Shown here in pieces: positions 5,190 through 5,733 of a stretch of 5,733 nucleotides of DNA. Within the stretch, counting starts at the first letter, position 1, and each line of letters starts with the position of its first letter. The stretch comes from Halieaceae bacterium. GTDB lineage: Bacteria; Pseudomonadota; Gammaproteobacteria; Pseudomonadales; Halieaceae. The stretch is from positions 1-5,733 of the forward strand of contig QXYP01000251.1 of NCBI GenBank assembly GCA_009886815.1. The letters are read 5' to 3'. Position numbers and translations under genes: made by a program. The notes under the pieces were generated by a model. The model was not told where the DNA came from and made no database searches. It saw only the letters and a program-made list of their open reading frames with translations.

Positions 5190-5733
5190 TCACAGGTCCT
5201 TGAATGCCTTGCCCTTGTCCAGACGCGGTGACCCCGGCAGGCCTAGGGTTCGCTCCGCGATAATGTTCATGAGTATTTCGTCTGCCCCACCGGCAATTCG
5301 CAGACCTGGCGTCCACAGATAGGCATCGTAGAGCTCGTCCTGTAGCGCATGGGCGTGTTCATCGAGAATTGTTCCCTCCTCGCCAAACAGGTCCATGGCG
5401 TAGGCACTGAGGTCCTGATTCAGCTGACAGGACATCAGTTTCAGTATGGAAGCCTCGCCACCCAACTCGCCCCCTTCGGAAAGCACCGTCAAAATGCGCG
5501 ACATAAAATTTTCCAAAGCGCACTGGTTAGCCAGCGCTCCCGCGAGATACTGTCTGACATCATCGCGCTCTATCGCAGATTTACCCTCAATGTCGCAGTG
5601 CTGGGCCAGATCGAGGACCGACAACATAGACGGCATGCGCGTGTTAAGGCGCTTAAAGCGTTCTGCGGACAGGGCATGCATGGCCACCTGCCACCCCTGA
5701 TTGACCTCACCGAGACGACAGGAATCTGGCAGC
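5190..5733 (-). CDS. Acyl-CoA dehydrogenase, C-terminal half (partial; runs off right edge)
   Basis: The frame is open from the window edge (first full codon 5732-5730) to a TGA at 5192-5190, giving 180 aa, roughly the C-terminal half of a 380-400 aa ACAD. A GTG at 5687 could look like a start, but the codons upstream read LPDSCRLGEVNQGWQ, a typical ACAD segment, so it is internal. The motif GEVNQGWQVAMHALSAER places a Glu (codon 5663-5661) at the isovaleryl-CoA dehydrogenase Glu254 position, so this subunit can supply the catalytic base. The C-terminus PGLRIAGGADEILMNIIAER, followed by TLGLPGSPR, is the standard ACAD ending, with Gly at the MCAD Glu376 position. It is the first gene visible in the operon and is 25 bp upstream of the synthetase. 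It likely pairs with the complete ACAD at 1663-2805. Confidence 0.93.
   Translation of the reverse strand, partial: LPDSCRLGEVNQGWQVAMHALSAERFKRLNTRMPSMLSVLDLAQHCDIEGKSAIERDDVRQYLAGALANQCALENFMSRILTVLSEGGELGGEASILKLMSCQLNQDLSAYAMDLFGEEGTILDEHAHALQDELYDAYLWTPGLRIAGGADEILMNIIAERTLGLPGSPRLDKGKAFKDL

Noticed and set aside
1..5733. CRISPR arrays, tRNA or rRNA genes, insertion sequences, phage or defence genes
   Set aside because: I saw no regularly spaced repeats, no cloverleaf-like or rRNA sequence, no transposase motifs or terminal repeats; the window is fully explained by metabolic genes and one regulatory gap.

Overview
The window is a compact run of genes, all on the minus strand. It looks like part of a CoA-ester degradation (beta-oxidation-type) operon from a proteobacterium. 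The moderate GC content, tight gene spacing and mix of families (CoA ligase, two acyl-CoA dehydrogenases, two crotonase-fold enzymes, one SnoaL-like protein) resemble steroid, terpenoid or alicyclic-acid catabolic clusters of marine Gammaproteobacteria. That taxonomic and substrate guess is inference; nothing in the window proves it.

In the direction of transcription (right to left) the layout is as follows. (1) The C-terminal part of an acyl-CoA dehydrogenase (ACAD) whose reading frame runs off the right edge (5190-5733). (2) An AMP-forming acyl-CoA synthetase of 502 aa (3656-5164). (3) A crotonase-fold enoyl-CoA hydratase/isomerase (2834-3613). (4) A second, complete ACAD of 380 aa (1663-2805). 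(5) A second crotonase-fold enzyme (790-1620). (6) A small SnoaL/NTF2-like protein (355-756). (7) A 260-bp non-coding gap with a terminator-like hairpin and an operator-like palindrome. (8) The first 31 codons of an unrecognised gene leaving the left edge (1-94). The gaps between genes 1 to 6 are only about 25 to 45 bp, so one polycistronic message is likely.

A working model: the synthetase activates a carboxylic acid to its CoA ester, the two ACADs introduce a double bond, the crotonases hydrate, isomerise or hydrolyse the product, and the SnoaL-like protein may dehydrate or isomerise an alicyclic intermediate. No thiolase is present in the window. The two ACADs look complementary. The right-hand one keeps a glutamate at the isovaleryl-CoA-dehydrogenase-type catalytic position, while the complete one lacks a glutamate at both known catalytic positions. 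This is the pattern expected for the heteromeric alpha2beta2 ACADs of steroid catabolism. Both crotonases lack the two canonical hydratase glutamates, so neither should be labelled a plain enoyl-CoA hydratase without testing.

Several starts were moved from the longest possible frame: the SnoaL-like protein to the ATG at 756 (strong Shine-Dalgarno), the right-hand crotonase to 3613, and the left-hand crotonase to the ATG at 1620 rather than a TTG at 1632.
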